The notes under the pieces are model-generated. The model worked only from the letters and a program-made list of their open reading frames with translations, had not been told where the DNA came from and made no database searches. A DNA stretch of 10,532 nucleotides from Natrialbaceae archaeon B1-Br10_E2g27. Lineage in GTDB: Archaea; Halobacteriota; Halobacteria; Halobacteriales; Natrialbaceae. Below are positions 1-6,508 of the stretch, piece after piece. Location: the NCBI GenBank assembly GCA_001563885.1, contig LKMM01000058.1:1-10532 (forward strand). Direction: 5' to 3'. A program made the position numbers and the translations under genes. Numbering within the stretch: position 1 is the first letter of the stretch; each line of letters begins with the position of its first letter.

Positions 1-410
1 CGGCCGCTGCCGTCGAACAAGAAGAGATCGGGCGTGACCGACAGTTCCTCGAGTGCCGCCAGAATCGGCCCACCCTCCCGAAAGGCCAACAGCCCCGGAA
101 TGTAGGGTATCTCGAGATCCGTGACGGCGGAGACCCGTTCGATCACCTCACCACCCTGGAGGGCAACGACCGCACTCAGTGCTCGGTCTTGCTCACCCGA
201 AGCGTTCCTCAGAAACGACTGGTCGACGCCCGCCACGATCGGTGGTTCACGCCCGCTCGCGGCCGCCTCGAGTGGGTTCGACAGTCGACCGGGGACGATG
301 TCGTGATCGTCCTCGAAGACGGCCGTGGCGGCAATCTCTCGCTGCATGGCCTCCATCTCCTCGCGTGCGTGGGTGGCGTCGGGCTCGAGGTCAGGTCGGG
401 AAGCGTCCAT
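1..410 (-). CDS. nfi: Endonuclease V, N-terminal part (cut by window edge)
   Basis: This is a deoxyinosine-specific endonuclease of DNA repair, which nicks near deaminated adenine. The gene runs off the left edge, leaving 136 codons from an ATG at 410. Three family motifs are visible. VAGVDQSF (about residues 59-66) carries the first metal-binding Asp (D63). YIPGLLAFREGGP (103-115) carries the conserved Tyr103, which senses the lesion, and the metal ligand Glu112. LFLFDGSG (129-136) carries the next conserved Asp (D133). The roughly 55 residues before the first motif are acidic and longer than in bacterial enzymes, which is common in haloarchaea. The gene lies 48 bases downstream of the rhomboid gene on the same strand and may be co-transcribed with it, although that gap could also hold its own promoter. 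Family assignment is firm; the missing C-terminal half leaves activity unproven. Confidence 0.93.
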   Translation of the reverse strand, partial: MDASRPDLEPDATHAREEMEAMQREIAATAVFEDDHDIVPGRLSNPLEAAASGREPPIVAGVDQSFLRNASGEQDRALSAVVALQGGEVIERVSAVTDLEIPYIPGLLAFREGGPILAALEELSVTPDLFLFDGSG

Positions 411-458
411 TTGTGGTGATTACTTTGCCGGGAAAATCAGTGGTGGGATTGGACGATT

Positions 459-1421
459 TCAGAATCTGCGTCGTCCGCCAGGACCACCGGGACCGCCGGG
501 CCCCCCTGGCCCGCCAGGCCCGCCACCGAGTTGGAACTGATCTGGAGTACGCACGTTTTGCGTTCGTTTGACGTACTCACCGTAGGCCAGTCCAACGAGC
601 AGTCCAATGAGGTGTGCGCCGTGGGCGATGCTTCCACCGCCACCAGTCTGGATAAAGAAGACGCTAATCGCGGCAGTGCCAGCAGCAAGCAGCCAAATCG
701 GCACTGGGAGGATGAAGTACAGATACACCTTGAGTTTCGGGTTCAACACCGTGAGCACGCCCATGATGGCGAGTGCGGCCCCACTGGCACCGAGGACGCC
801 ACCTCCGCCCGGTGGGATCGCCCCCTGGGCGAGTTGAATACCGACCTGTCCGAGACCCGCTAAGGCACCGCTGATAATGAACAGAATTCCGAAGTTTTTC
901 GAGCCGACGTAGCGCTCGACCAGCGGGCCAAAAAAGAAAATCACGATGCTGTTAAAGACGATGTGGAAGATGTTGAAGGGGTCGTGGGCAAACACCGACG
1001 TAACCCAGGTCCAGACGTACTCGGGGTTTTGTGGCGTGAGGACGAACAGCGTTCGGTGGAGGTTCGGATAACCGAACGCTGAGCCGACTGCAATCGCAAG
1101 CCACTGAAACAGAAAGGTGAGCCACATTAACGCCAAAAACGTGTAGGTCATGTTCCCCCGGAAGTACGCCAGTGGGCCGCCGGGGCCGGTATCGATCGGC
1201 AACCGATCGCTTAGGCTCTTTGATTTCGCCGACGTGCCGCCACGGTTGTCGACGCTCTCATCGAAGCCACTATCGAAGACACCCTGGGGATCGTTCCACT
1301 CATAGAGGGCCGAGCAGTCGTGGTTTTCCGGCAGCCGATGGTCAGAACAGTAGGTCCCCCCACAGTGCCGACAGTTATACGGCATGTTTTCTTCTTTCCC
1401 ACACACGTCGCAGGTGGCCAT
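459..1421 (-). CDS. Rhomboid-family intramembrane serine protease with AN1 zinc finger
   Basis: A 320-residue membrane protease predicted to cut transmembrane substrates within the lipid bilayer. Residues 1-36 form an AN1-type zinc finger with the ligand series C4, C7, C17, C20, C25, H28, H34 and C36. A linker of about 50 residues follows. From about residue 90 there are hydrophobic segments with the rhomboid signature: HIVFN (H153, N157) in the second helix, the catalytic serine in GASG (S213), and the catalytic histidine in AHLIGLLVG (H270). The tail (299-316) is a Gly-Gly-Pro repeat followed by RRRF. The ATG at 1421 is chosen because the zinc finger begins immediately after it. AN1-rhomboid fusions are, as I recall, common in haloarchaea; the finger probably faces the cytoplasm and binds a partner, but its role is not evident from sequence. 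The catalytic dyad is intact, so the enzyme is probably active. Confidence 0.93.
   Translation of the reverse strand: MATCDVCGKEENMPYNCRHCGGTYCSDHRLPENHDCSALYEWNDPQGVFDSGFDESVDNRGGTSAKSKSLSDRLPIDTGPGGPLAYFRGNMTYTFLALMWLTFLFQWLAIAVGSAFGYPNLHRTLFVLTPQNPEYVWTWVTSVFAHDPFNIFHIVFNSIVIFFFGPLVERYVGSKNFGILFIISGALAGLGQVGIQLAQGAIPPGGGGVLGASGAALAIMGVLTVLNPKLKVYLYFILPVPIWLLAAGTAAISVFFIQTGGGGSIAHGAHLIGLLVGLAYGEYVKRTQNVRTPDQFQLGGGPGGPGGPGGPGGPGGRRRF
474..527 (-). repeat. Gly-Gly-Pro codon repeat in the rhomboid tail
   Basis: Eighteen codons encode residues 299-316 as glycine triplets and pairs separated by five prolines, a 9-base tandem repeat with synonymous variation (ccgccaggacc-type units). The period-9 structure suggests replication slippage, so the unit number may vary among strains. 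Read on the opposite strand it gives Pro-Pro-Gly repeats, which is only a shadow. Confidence 0.85.
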
Positions 1422-1443
1422 TGTACTGGCCTAGGGGGCACAC

Positions 1444-1459
1444 TGCTAAGGAATTTGGG
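1444..1459 (-). promoter_or_regulatory. Candidate TATA region for the rhomboid gene
   Basis: Read on the minus strand this is an A/T-rich patch (AAATTCCTTA) centred about 30 bases upstream of the rhomboid ATG at 1421. That is the spacing expected for a leaderless or nearly leaderless haloarchaeal transcript. The match is loose, so confidence is low. Confidence 0.35.
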
Positions 1460-1519
1460 GTTCGTTCCGAGTCGTGAATCGCTCCTCCACCGGCGACATC
1501 CCTCACCGCTCGAGGCTGT

Positions 1520-1530
1520 ACATTTTTGCT
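1520..1530 (+). promoter_or_regulatory. Candidate TATA region for the DUF5788-like gene
   Basis: The T-rich run ACATTTTTGC is centred about 27 bases upstream of the GTG at 1553, the usual distance for leaderless haloarchaeal genes. It also covers the TTG at 1526 that would give a longer protein. A start codon inside the TATA box is unlikely, so the box helps decide the start. Confidence 0.42.
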
Positions 1531-1552
1531 CGACGGAGCCCGACGTAGTGGT

Positions 1553-1993
1553 GTGCAAGGATACGAGCGCAAACAACTGCTCGAGCGCGTCGAGCGCGAG
1601 GGGGCGACCGTCGGCGCGGATATTCCGGAGACGATCACCGTCCAGGATGAGACAATCGATCTTCGCACGTTCGTCTTCGAGATCAAACGCCGAGAGACGG
1701 TGCCACCGGGCGAACGCGAACGCGTCGAGCAGGCCAAACGAAATCTACGACGCGAGCGACTCGAGCGACTCGAGTTGATCGAAGAGGGTGACATCTCTCG
1801 CGAGCGCGGCGAGGAACTCGCCAGGTCGATCATCGGCATCGATCGGGCCTTAAACGCCTTGGAGAGTCTGGGCCCGACCGATTTAGAGCGCGAACAGCAG
1901 GCCAAACAGGCCGCCGACACCAAACGCTGGATGTCGTTTTTGAAACAGGCACTCGGCCGGGAGGACGGCCCAAGCAAACGGGGTGGTCGGTGA
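1553..1993 (+). CDS. Small charged haloarchaeal protein, DUF5788-like
   Basis: A 146-residue protein of unknown function, very rich in Arg and Glu. It opens with GYERKQLLERVEREG and an IPETI motif near residue 25. The second half (about 65-130) is predicted to be long amphipathic helices, possibly coiled-coil, with no membrane segment, signal or metal motif. I recognise it as resembling the haloarchaeal DUF5788 family. I start it at GTG 1553 because homologues I recall begin near the GYERK segment and a TATA-like box precedes it; a TTG at 1526 would add nine residues. Its stop codon overlaps the ATG of the polX gene by one base (TGATG at 1991-1995), so the two are almost certainly translated from one message. 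That suggests a link to DNA repair, but the link is inference. Confidence 0.8.
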   Translation: MQGYERKQLLERVEREGATVGADIPETITVQDETIDLRTFVFEIKRRETVPPGERERVEQAKRNLRRERLERLELIEEGDISRERGEELARSIIGIDRALNALESLGPTDLEREQQAKQAADTKRWMSFLKQALGREDGPSKRGGR

Positions 1994-3744
1994 TGGCGAC
2001 CAACGCCGAACTCGCCGGCCGATTCGAGGAGTTTGCCGATTTGTTGGAGGCTGATGGCGTCGAGTATAAACCACGGGCCTACCGCCGAGCTGCAGAAAAC
2101 ATCCGGGCCTTTCCGATCCCGATTGCCGACCGACTCGCCGATGGCGACGAGGCCGTCCTCGAGGAAATCGAGGGCGTTGGCGATGCTATCAGCTCGAAAA
2201 TCGTCGAGTACGTCGAAACCGGACACATCGAGGAACTCGAGGAACTGCGCGCGGAGTTGCCCATCGATATCGCCGACATCACCCGGATCGAGGGCGTCGG
2301 CCCGAAGACGGCAGGCAAACTGTACCGCAAACTCGACATCGAGACGTTAGACGACCTCGAGGCTGCCGCCGAGGCCGGCGAGATCAAGACCGTCAAAGGC
2401 TTCGGCCCAAAGACCGAAGAAAACATTCGCGACAACATCGAGTTTGCCCGTCAGGTCGGCCAACGGCAGTTGCTGGGAGCGGGCCGGCCACTCGCCGACG
2501 ACGTGTTAGCCTATCTCGAGGGACTCGAGGCGACCGAACGGTGTGAGGTGGCCGGTTCGATCCGTCGGTGGCGGGCGACGATCGGTGACGTTGACGTCCT
2601 CGTCGGCACCGACGATGCTGACGCTGTCCTCGAGTCGTTTCTCGAGTGGGACTCCGTCGACAGCGAGATCGAATCCGGCCCCGAGAAAGCGAGTGTTCGA
2701 ATCGGCGAGAGCCGCGTCGACCTTCGCGTGGTGGTTCCCGAGGAGTTTGGTTCTGCGCTGCAGTACTTTACGGGGAGCAAAGACCACAACGTCCGGCTTC
2801 GCAACTACGCGATCGACCGCGGGATGAAATTAAACGAGTACGGCGCGTTCGATGTCTCCGAGGTTGGCGACGACGAGACTGGCCAGCGTGTCGGCAGACG
2901 AGTCGCCGGCGAGACGGAAGCTGGGATGTATGAGGCACTCGGTCTCCCGTGGATCCCACCCGAACTGCGCGAGGATCGCGGTGAGATCAGTGCCGCCGAA
3001 ACCGACGCCCTGCCGGAGTTGCTCACCCGCGAGACAATTCGTGGTGACCTCCATACCCACACCGAGTGGTCCGACGGCACCACCACAATCGAGGAGATGG
3101 TCGCCGCCGCCGAAACGCTTGGCTATGAGTACTACGCCGTCGCCGATCACGCCGAAGGGCCGGGTGTGGTCGGGAACGTTGGGCTCTCCGATGCAGAGAT
3201 TATAGAGCAACTCGAGGAGATCCGCGCTGTCGACGCCGAGTACGATATCACCGTTCTCGCTGGCATCGAGGCGAACATCGACGCCGAGGGCGAGATTGGC
3301 CTCTCCGAAGAGGTCATCGACGCACTCGACGTGATCGTCGCCTCGCCACACAGCGGGCTCAGCCAGGATGGCGAAACCGCGACCGAACGGCTCGTCCGCG
3401 CCATCGAGAACCCCGCTGTCGACGTCGTTGGTCATCCGAGCGGTCGACTCCTCAACGAACGATCTGGCCTCGAGTTCGATACCACCGCACTCGCAAAGAC
3501 GGCCGCCGAAACCGGGACCGCCCTCGAGATTAACTCGAATCCCCGCCGGTTGGATCTGTGGGGCAGCGCCGTTCAGGTCGCCATCGAGGAGGGTGCCCCG
3601 ATCGCGATCAACACCGACGCCCACCGACCGGCGACACTCGAGTACATCCGCTGGGGGGTCCACACTGCTCGCCGCGGCTGGGCCGAAGCCGATGACGTAA
3701 TCAACACGTGGGAACTCGACGAACTCCAGGCGTTTTTGCACTGA
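1993..3744 (+). CDS. polX: PolX-family DNA polymerase with PHP exonuclease domain
   Basis: A 583-residue family X DNA polymerase/3'-5' exonuclease for gap filling in base-excision or end-joining repair. Helix-hairpin-helix motifs that grip DNA without sequence preference lie at GVGDAI (61-66), GVGPKTAGKL (101-110) and GFGPKTEENI (136-145). The nucleotidyltransferase site is GSIRRWRATIGDVDVLV, with the metal-binding D199 and D201 and the third Asp at D243 (RVDLRV). YFTGSKDHN (258-266) is the nucleotide-binding segment. The C-terminal PHP nuclease domain keeps a full ligand set: H354 and H356 in DLHTHT, D385-H386, E426, H453, H481, D542 and H544. Length is normal for bacterial and archaeal PolX. 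The ATG at 1993 overlaps the upstream stop; a GTG one codon earlier (1990) would add a single Met. No odd composition. Confidence 0.96.
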   Translation: MATNAELAGRFEEFADLLEADGVEYKPRAYRRAAENIRAFPIPIADRLADGDEAVLEEIEGVGDAISSKIVEYVETGHIEELEELRAELPIDIADITRIEGVGPKTAGKLYRKLDIETLDDLEAAAEAGEIKTVKGFGPKTEENIRDNIEFARQVGQRQLLGAGRPLADDVLAYLEGLEATERCEVAGSIRRWRATIGDVDVLVGTDDADAVLESFLEWDSVDSEIESGPEKASVRIGESRVDLRVVVPEEFGSALQYFTGSKDHNVRLRNYAIDRGMKLNEYGAFDVSEVGDDETGQRVGRRVAGETEAGMYEALGLPWIPPELREDRGEISAAETDALPELLTRETIRGDLHTHTEWSDGTTTIEEMVAAAETLGYEYYAVADHAEGPGVVGNVGLSDAEIIEQLEEIRAVDAEYDITVLAGIEANIDAEGEIGLSEEVIDALDVIVASPHSGLSQDGETATERLVRAIENPAVDVVGHPSGRLLNERSGLEFDTTALAKTAAETGTALEINSNPRRLDLWGSAVQVAIEEGAPIAINTDAHRPATLEYIRWGVHTARRGWAEADDVINTWELDELQAFLH

Positions 3745-3760
3745 CTCGAAGGTCTCGGAG

Positions 3761-3907
3761 ATGACCTACCATCGATTCCTTCTGGATGTCATGTGTGGTG
3801 GACTCGTTGCCTACCTGCGGATGTGTGATTACGACACCGCCTACGCGAGCGACTACGGAATCGAAGCCGATGCACTCGAGACGACCACCGATCGGGACGA
3901 TCAGTAG
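3761..3907 (+). pseudogene. Truncated Mut7-C (DUF82) RNase-domain gene, 48 codons
   Basis: An ATG 16 bases after polX opens a 48-codon frame whose first 36 residues match the start of Mut7-C domain proteins, putative PIN-like ribonucleases. RFLLDVMCGGLVAYLRMC is followed by YDTAYASDYGIEAD. The family normally continues for about 100 more residues through a TRD motif and a C-terminal pair of CxxC zinc sites; all of that is missing. The frame then reads LETTTDRDDQ and stops at 3905-3907, seven bases into the 3' end of the convergent PHP gene, leaving no room for the lost part. The first catalytic Asp (DVM) is present, but half the active site and the fold are not. I read it as the remnant of a deletion. 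A functional micro-protein is possible but less likely. Confidence 0.72.
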
Positions 3908-4665
3908 ACGAACGCATCGTCGAATCGGCCGTCGTAGGCGATGTGTTTCGGATGCGTCGGCTCGAGACCGGAAAGAAAGAGCCGGTCGACTTTCTTCCAG
4001 GTGTTTTCATACCCGAGATGGGCAAGTTCGCTCGCGGTCGTCGCCAGCCGGTTCGGACCGGAATCGTAGACGACCCGGCGGGATACATCCGTCTCGAGTG
4101 CTCGGCGGAGGTCGGCTTCGGTTTCGATCCCCCAGTCGAATTCGGTGTGTGCGACGCCGATCGATGTCGGCAGATGGGCGTACGACGACGTAAAGGGCGG
4201 ATACTCGAGTTCTCTCGCGAGATCGTGTGCCCGTCGGTTGTGCCACGGGAAGTGTTTCGGATTGAAGATCTCGATCCCGTCAATCGTCTCCCGATACCGC
4301 CGGAGGTCGGCCTCGGTGAGACCAACCGGCCCAAACTCGGGGTGAGGGGCAAGCACCGTTGCCCCCTGGCGTTCGAACTCGGCCATCGCCGCCTCGAGGG
4401 AGATAAAATCCGGAACCGGTTTCTTAAGGCCGATCGCGAGGACGTGTTTTCGGTTTCGCCACGTCCCCGTAAACACCTCACGGGCAGGCACGACGAGTAC
4501 GTCGTCAGTCGACAACGCCACAGCCTCCCGGCGAATATCGGGGAGTCGACGAAAGTGCGGTGCGTACACGATCACATCGAGGCCGGCACGCCTCGCACGG
4601 TCGACGACTCGATCGTCTACGATCTTCACGTGGCAATCGACTCGAGATACGCCTCCGTTGCTCAC
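3901..4665 (-). CDS. PHP-like protein with altered metal site
   Basis: A 254-residue soluble protein of the PHP phosphoesterase superfamily (TIM-like barrel). Landmarks in order are DCHVK (10-14), YAPHF (34-38), the REVFTG strand with E63, APHPEF (106-111), IEIFNPKH (131-138) and SSYAHLPTSIG (160-170). In active PHP enzymes the first motif is HxH, the second has DH and the last has DxH. Here they read H12-x-K14, P36-H37 and Y162-A-H164, so several metal ligands or neighbouring acids are replaced while H12, H37, E63, H108 and H164 remain. Similar haloarchaeal proteins, as I recall, share YAPHF, so this may be a family trait rather than decay. Substrate is unknown. The start is GTG 4663-4665, with no better upstream start. 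It is monocistronic and convergent with the polX operon. Confidence 0.8.
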   Translation of the reverse strand: MSNGGVSRVDCHVKIVDDRVVDRARRAGLDVIVYAPHFRRLPDIRREAVALSTDDVLVVPAREVFTGTWRNRKHVLAIGLKKPVPDFISLEAAMAEFERQGATVLAPHPEFGPVGLTEADLRRYRETIDGIEIFNPKHFPWHNRRAHDLARELEYPPFTSSYAHLPTSIGVAHTEFDWGIETEADLRRALETDVSRRVVYDSGPNRLATTASELAHLGYENTWKKVDRLFLSGLEPTHPKHIAYDGRFDDAFVY

Positions 4666-4787
4666 TGTCTGATCCTTCGGGGGTGGTGAGTTAGTGGTTC
4701 TGATTCGGCGGTTACTCGAGGTCGTCTGTGATCGGCTCGACTATCTGACCCGCCGGTGTACGAACTGGTGGCGGCCTCGACGAACGA

Positions 4788-4804
4788 CGAAAAACCCATT
4801 ATGC
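4788..4804 (+). promoter_or_regulatory. Candidate BRE/TATA for the zinc-finger gene
   Basis: The A-rich run CGAAAAACC followed by CATTATG is centred about 27 bases before the ATG at 4827. This fits a BRE-plus-TATA arrangement for a leaderless transcript. It lies in the 161-base gap between divergent genes; I saw no convincing box for the minus-strand PHP gene there. Confidence 0.4.
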
Positions 4805-4826
4805 CTCCCGCTCGATGTGACATGCA

Positions 4827-5114
4827 ATGGCCTGGGAATGCGGAATCGATGGCTGTGGATCCGTCTTCGAGGATGTCGAATCGGCCGTCGTCCATCAGGC
4901 GACCGAACACGAGCGTCGAGAGTGTAAAGTCTGTGGCACTGTCGTCCCCGACGGCTATCTCGCTATTCGACACGCCTTTACCGATCACAGCCGTGCCGAG
5001 TACGTCCGTGCATACGGTGCCAACTCCGAAGACGTCCGCAAACGCGAGGAACTCTTAGAGGAGATCGAAGCCGAAGCCGACATACAGCAAATCGCCGCCG
5101 AACTCAAACAGTAA
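4827..5114 (+). CDS. Small protein with two C2H2-type zinc fingers (DUF7565-like)
   Basis: A 95-residue protein with two finger-like units. The first is C5-x4-C10-x12-H23-x4-H28 and the second is C33-x2-C36-x12-H49-x4-H54. A charged helical tail follows (about 60-95, EELLEEIEAEAD), which could form a coiled coil. Each finger has the spacing of a classical C2H2 finger, with hydrophobic core residues (F14 and V21 in the first). Such short two-finger proteins are widespread in haloarchaea and uncharacterised; I believe this one corresponds to the DUF7565 group but cannot check. Nucleic-acid or protein binding is inferred from the fold only. The ATG at 4827 is the only sensible start, just before the first cysteine. 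A further small ORF begins 21 bases downstream on the same strand, so they may share a transcript. Confidence 0.8.
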   Translation: MAWECGIDGCGSVFEDVESAVVHQATEHERRECKVCGTVVPDGYLAIRHAFTDHSRAEYVRAYGANSEDVRKREELLEEIEAEADIQQIAAELKQ

Positions 5115-5135
5115 CCTACCTGGACACCAACTGAC

Positions 5136-5417
5136 ATGCACCGTCCCCAGCCGTATGCAAAACCGAGCGAGAACGCGTTCGTGCAACTGTGTTCTCATCT
5201 CGAGAACGCGCCGCCGCTTGCCGATGATTCCTCGAGTGAGTGGTGTCTCGTTGGCTATTTCGATGTCGATGGGGAACTCTCGTCGGTCAGACTGCGAAAC
5301 ATCGACGAGATCGACTACACCAGCGAGCGTGGCGTCGCGGTCCCCGTCACCTCGCGAACCGATACCGTCAACCACCTCGAACGCCGGTGGAATTACTCGA
5401 GGGTACAGCGTTGTTGA
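5136..5417 (+). CDS. Hypothetical protein, 93 residues, unrecognised
   Basis: An acidic soluble protein of 93 residues with no signal, membrane segment or known motif. The middle (36-75, WCLVGYFDVDGELSSVRLRN and onwards) alternates hydrophobic and polar residues like a beta-sheet domain. The end (TVNHLERRWNYSRVQRC) is less typical and may be a frame-shifted or truncated tail. GC content at third codon positions is moderate, lower than in polX but higher than in the decayed DNA that follows. It begins 21 bases after the zinc-finger gene on the same strand. It could be a real small gene, or the 5' part of the decayed regulator at 5435-5737, since together they span roughly the length of one Bat-type regulator gene. 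I do not recognise a function. Confidence 0.45.
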   Translation: MHRPQPYAKPSENAFVQLCSHLENAPPLADDSSSEWCLVGYFDVDGELSSVRLRNIDEIDYTSERGVAVPVTSRTDTVNHLERRWNYSRVQRC

Positions 5418-5434
5418 CCTCCTTTCGCAACTAA

Positions 5435-5737
5435 TCACTGAGCAACGGAAGTTATCGACATGGGCTGCGACAGGTGGAGGAGACCGGCGGGGCAATCTCG
5501 TTCGTCATCTGTAAAGGGCAGTTGTATCGGCTGTCCTCCAGCAATCGAACCAGAGAGTTCTGGACCGATCAGTCCATATTTGAAACAGTTATTTTATCAT
5601 TAACCCGTCTCGAGCGATTTTGAGTCACCCTCACTCAACTGCACGCACTTTCGCCACTCGAGTCGGATCGCGAGTACGACCTAACCGAAAGACAGCAGGA
5701 AGCATTGGTCCTGGCGTATACTTGCGGCTACTTTGAC
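5435..5737 (+). pseudogene. Remnant of a Bat-type (HTH_10) transcription regulator
   Basis: This stretch holds no intact gene but one frame keeps protein-like sequence. Codons 5435-5620 read through LRQVEETGGAISFVICKGQL and FWTDQSIFETVILSLTRLERF, then a TGA stop at 5621-5623. The same frame then continues VTLTQLHALSPLESDREYDL and TERQQEALVLAYTCGYFD. LTxRQxEALxxAYxxGYFD is the opening of the C-terminal helix-turn-helix of haloarchaeal bacterio-opsin-activator-like regulators. The frame is cut at 5737, before the recognition helix and only three bases from the spt5 stop codon. A second frame just upstream (5404-5461, YSVVDLLSQLITEQRKLS) looks like a continuation after a frameshift. So there are two or three disabling lesions. 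An A/T-rich island (5576-5604) lies inside and is not clearly a promoter. The rest of the gap before spt5 holds nothing else. Confidence 0.7.
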
Positions 5738-5740
5738 TCG

Positions 5741-6178
5741 CTATCGCTCGTCGGAATCCAGAACCCGAATCTGATCGCCCCGCACGGTAACTGGAATCGG
5801 GACCGTCGCCTCGTAGAGTTCGACCGTCACCTGATCTTTGCCTTCGTCGATGCGCTGGACCTGTGCTTTCTCGCCTTTGAACGGGCCGGCGATGAGCTCG
5901 ACGATGTCACCTTCGGCGATTCCCTCGACGTCCGGTTTCGGCGAGAGGAAGTGCTCGACTTCCGAGATGTCCGACTCGCCAGGGACGATACTTCGTGCGT
6001 GGGGAATCTCCTCGAGTACGCGCTCTAAGACAGCGTTGTTGTCGGCTTCGACCATCACATAGGAGGTCAGCGAGTCCGGTGCCAGTGCAGCATGCACCTC
6101 CGACTCCTCGCGGTTTATGATCATGTCGGCGACTGTTCGCTCCTGACTTGCCGTTGTTTTGACGGCGTAGATGCCCAT
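5741..6178 (-). CDS. spt5: Transcription elongation factor Spt5 (archaeal NusG)
   Basis: A 145-residue Spt5/NusG. It clamps RNA polymerase onto DNA with Spt4, raises processivity and can couple transcription to ribosomes. The N-terminal NGN domain (1 to about 80) begins with IYAVKTTASQERTVADMI and contains SYVMVEA and the PHARSIVPGE loop that contacts the polymerase clamp. The C-terminal KOW domain (about 85-145) contains GDIVELIAGPFKGEKAQV and ends VRGDQIRVLDSDER. Length is typical for archaea. The ATG at 6178 overlaps the secE stop by one base (TGATG on the minus strand), so translation is coupled. Its 3' end abuts the plus-strand regulator remnant. Confidence 0.97.
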   Translation of the reverse strand: MGIYAVKTTASQERTVADMIINREESEVHAALAPDSLTSYVMVEADNNAVLERVLEEIPHARSIVPGESDISEVEHFLSPKPDVEGIAEGDIVELIAGPFKGEKAQVQRIDEGKDQVTVELYEATVPIPVTVRGDQIRVLDSDER

Positions 6179-6354
6179 CAGAAGCCACCACCGGTCAGTA
6201 CGATCATCAGCCCGTGGATGAAAGCACCGAGCAATCCAACGAGCAAGATGCCTGCACCGGCGATTTTCGACACCTGAACGAACTCCTCGGTCGTGGGCGT
6301 CGTTGCCATTTTCAACACCCGAACGTACGAGGTGAGGTCGAACGGAACGTCCAT
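6178..6354 (-). CDS. secE: Preprotein translocase subunit SecE (Sec61 gamma)
   Basis: A 58-residue tail-anchored subunit of the SecYE protein channel in the cytoplasmic membrane. The protein starts MDVPFDLTSYVRVLKMA, with the amphipathic helix and the conserved region TPTTEEFVQVSKIAG (19-33), followed by one membrane helix (about 34-53) and a short GGGF end. Length and layout match archaeal SecE. It is the first gene of a two-gene operon with spt5, an order conserved across archaea. A clear TATA-like box lies 25-32 bases upstream of its ATG. As I recall, an ftsZ gene often precedes secE in haloarchaea; here an HtrA-like protease gene precedes it instead. Confidence 0.95.
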   Translation of the reverse strand: MDVPFDLTSYVRVLKMATTPTTEEFVQVSKIAGAGILLVGLLGAFIHGLMIVLTGGGF

Positions 6355-6378
6355 ATCTGTCTATTCAGACTCCCTTGT

Positions 6379-6386
6379 CTTTTATC
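6379..6386 (-). promoter_or_regulatory. TATA-like box of the secE-spt5 operon
   Basis: On the minus strand the sequence GATAAAAG sits 25-32 bases upstream of the secE ATG, preceded by CGAAAGACA, which resembles a BRE. The spacing predicts a leaderless or nearly leaderless operon transcript. Confidence 0.6.
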
Positions 6387-6478
6387 TGTCTTTCGTGTCC
6401 GTCGGAGACACGCCAGACGCTCCACCACCGGCACGTGATGGCCCACCCGCCAAACCGCTTACCGCCGAACCCAACCGT

Positions 6479-6508
6479 ATGGCCGAAGACGACACCGACG
6501 AATCCTAA
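6479..6508 (+). other. Nine-codon mini-ORF with promoter-like context
   Basis: An ATG at 6479 opens MAEDDTDES and then TAA. It reads like the start of a typical acidic haloarchaeal protein, and a CGCTTACC element lies about 26 bases upstream, as for a leaderless gene. It stops 21 bases before the 3' end of the convergent htrA gene. It may be the stump of a deleted gene or chance. Otherwise the 174-base gap 6355-6528 holds only the secE promoter. Confidence 0.2.

Noticed and set aside
325..540. Plus-strand frame with a collagen-like Pro-Pro-Gly run
   Set aside because: It is the antisense shadow of the Gly-Gly-Pro tail of the rhomboid gene and extends antisense into endonuclease V; no promoter or start context.
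1526..1552. TTG at 1526 as the start of the DUF5788-like gene
   Set aside because: TTG starts are rare in haloarchaea, and this one falls inside the probable TATA box; GTG 1553 is better placed.
1375..2226. 283-residue minus-strand open frame
   Set aside because: It lies antisense to the DUF5788-like and PolX genes, is Ser/Arg-rich and has no recognisable domain; typical of high-GC shadow frames.
2830..3741. 303-residue minus-strand open frame
   Set aside because: It is fully antisense to the PHP half of PolX, whose motifs are intact; no family features of its own.
5055..5495. 146-residue minus-strand open frame over the hypothetical ORF
   Set aside because: It overlaps the end of the zinc-finger gene and has no motif; the plus-strand frame has more gene-like codon use, though its own status is uncertain.
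5576..5604. A/T-rich island as a promoter for a gene downstream
   Set aside because: The only downstream plus-strand frame is the truncated regulator remnant, and a protein-like frame runs through the island.
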